Shown here: positions 13,591-13,808 of the stretch, piece after piece
Layout: the number at the start of each line of letters is the position of its first letter
How positions within the stretch are numbered: position 1 is the stretch's first letter
DNA from: Oscillospiraceae bacterium
GTDB taxonomy: Bacteria > Bacillota_A > Clostridia > Oscillospirales > JAAYXM01
Assembly: GCA_017408185.1 (NCBI GenBank)
Contig: JAFQVE010000442.1
Coordinates: 1-13,808 of the forward strand
DNA length: 13,808 nucleotides
Reading direction: 5' to 3'
Position numbers and translations under genes: made by a program
Notes under the pieces: model-generated
The model's input: the letters and a program-made list of their open reading frames with translations, nothing else
What the model was told of the DNA's origin: nothing
The model's database searches: none

Positions 13591-13808
13591 ATGTTAAAAG
13601 CAGGATTTGCGCGCGGAGAAATTACGCCTCCGCTTGGTGTTTCCGTTCAGGGTTATTTTGAGCCGAGAACAGCAAAGGGCGTTCTCGACCCGCTCCTTGC
13701 AACAGCGGTTGCATTCGACGACGGTGAAAAAAGAGCCGTTGTCATGAGTATCGATGTTATCGGTATGAATATGGAGTTTATGTCTCTTCTTCGTCCGGCG
13801 GTTGCAAA
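13591..13808 (+). CDS. Neutral/alkaline ceramidase-like protein (partial, N-terminal 72 residues)
   Basis: The ATG at 13591 follows AAAGGAAAAGGTGAT. The visible part reads MLKAGFARGEITPPLGVSVQ, then GYFEPR, GVLDPLLATAVAFDDG and AVVMSIDVIGMN. The AGFxxxxITPPLG opening, followed by a GVLDPL and an SxDxxG strand, is typical of the neutral/alkaline non-lysosomal ceramidase N-terminal family, which in gut and soil bacteria often has unknown substrates. No signal peptide is present, arguing against a secreted lipid hydrolase and for a cytoplasmic relative. The zinc-binding residues lie beyond the window. It is a single gene as far as can be seen. Confidence 0.75.
   Translation, partial: MLKAGFARGEITPPLGVSVQGYFEPRTAKGVLDPLLATAVAFDDGEKRAVVMSIDVIGMNMEFMSLLRPAVA

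Overview
The window looks like a chromosomal segment of an anaerobic Bacillota, probably class Clostridia. The reasons are T-box riboswitches, canonical sigma-A promoters with AGGAGG-type ribosome sites, a ferredoxin-dependent 2-oxoacid oxidoreductase, a YtrA-type GntR/ABC operon and a tRNA gene with an encoded CCA end. No phage, plasmid or IS genes are visible. The taxonomic call is inference.

Left two thirds, minus strand (8171 down to 1): two tandem units, each made of a consensus sigma-A promoter, a roughly 300-nt T-box leader and a gene for a XRE-HTH/cupin/AMP-forming acyl-CoA synthetase fusion (755 and 762 aa). The second unit continues into ilvE (branched-chain aminotransferase), a P-loop ATPase, a 2x[4Fe-4S] ferredoxin and vorB (2-oxoisovalerate:ferredoxin oxidoreductase alpha subunit, cut by the left edge). 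My reading of the specifier loops is AUC (Ile) for the first leader and GUA (Val) for the second. Both T-box bulges read UGGU, which fits tRNAs with an A discriminator.

How these genes may work together: the set spells a reductive route to branched-chain amino acids. A branched short-chain acid (isobutyrate, 2-methylbutyrate or isovalerate) is activated to acyl-CoA by the synthetase, carboxylated to the 2-oxoacid by VOR with reduced ferredoxin, and transaminated by IlvE. The T-boxes would switch this on when tRNA-Val or tRNA-Ile is uncharged. The enzyme steps are established for some rumen anaerobes and methanogens. Their control by paired Ile/Val T-boxes on fused HTH-cupin-synthetases is the most notable inference here.

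Middle, plus strand (8304-11677): a GntR/YtrA repressor with a perfect inverted-repeat operator at its promoter, an ABC ATPase and a large permease, each overlapping the next. A long hairpin (11688-11728) separates this operon from a convergent minus-strand lipoprotein gene.

Right part: a divergent, signal-less T7-lysozyme-type amidase whose reading frame appears broken near its C-terminus; a tRNA-Pro(CGG) gene with a consensus promoter and terminator; a degenerate tandem copy of the tRNA 3' end with its own terminator; and the start of a neutral-ceramidase-like protein running off the right edge.
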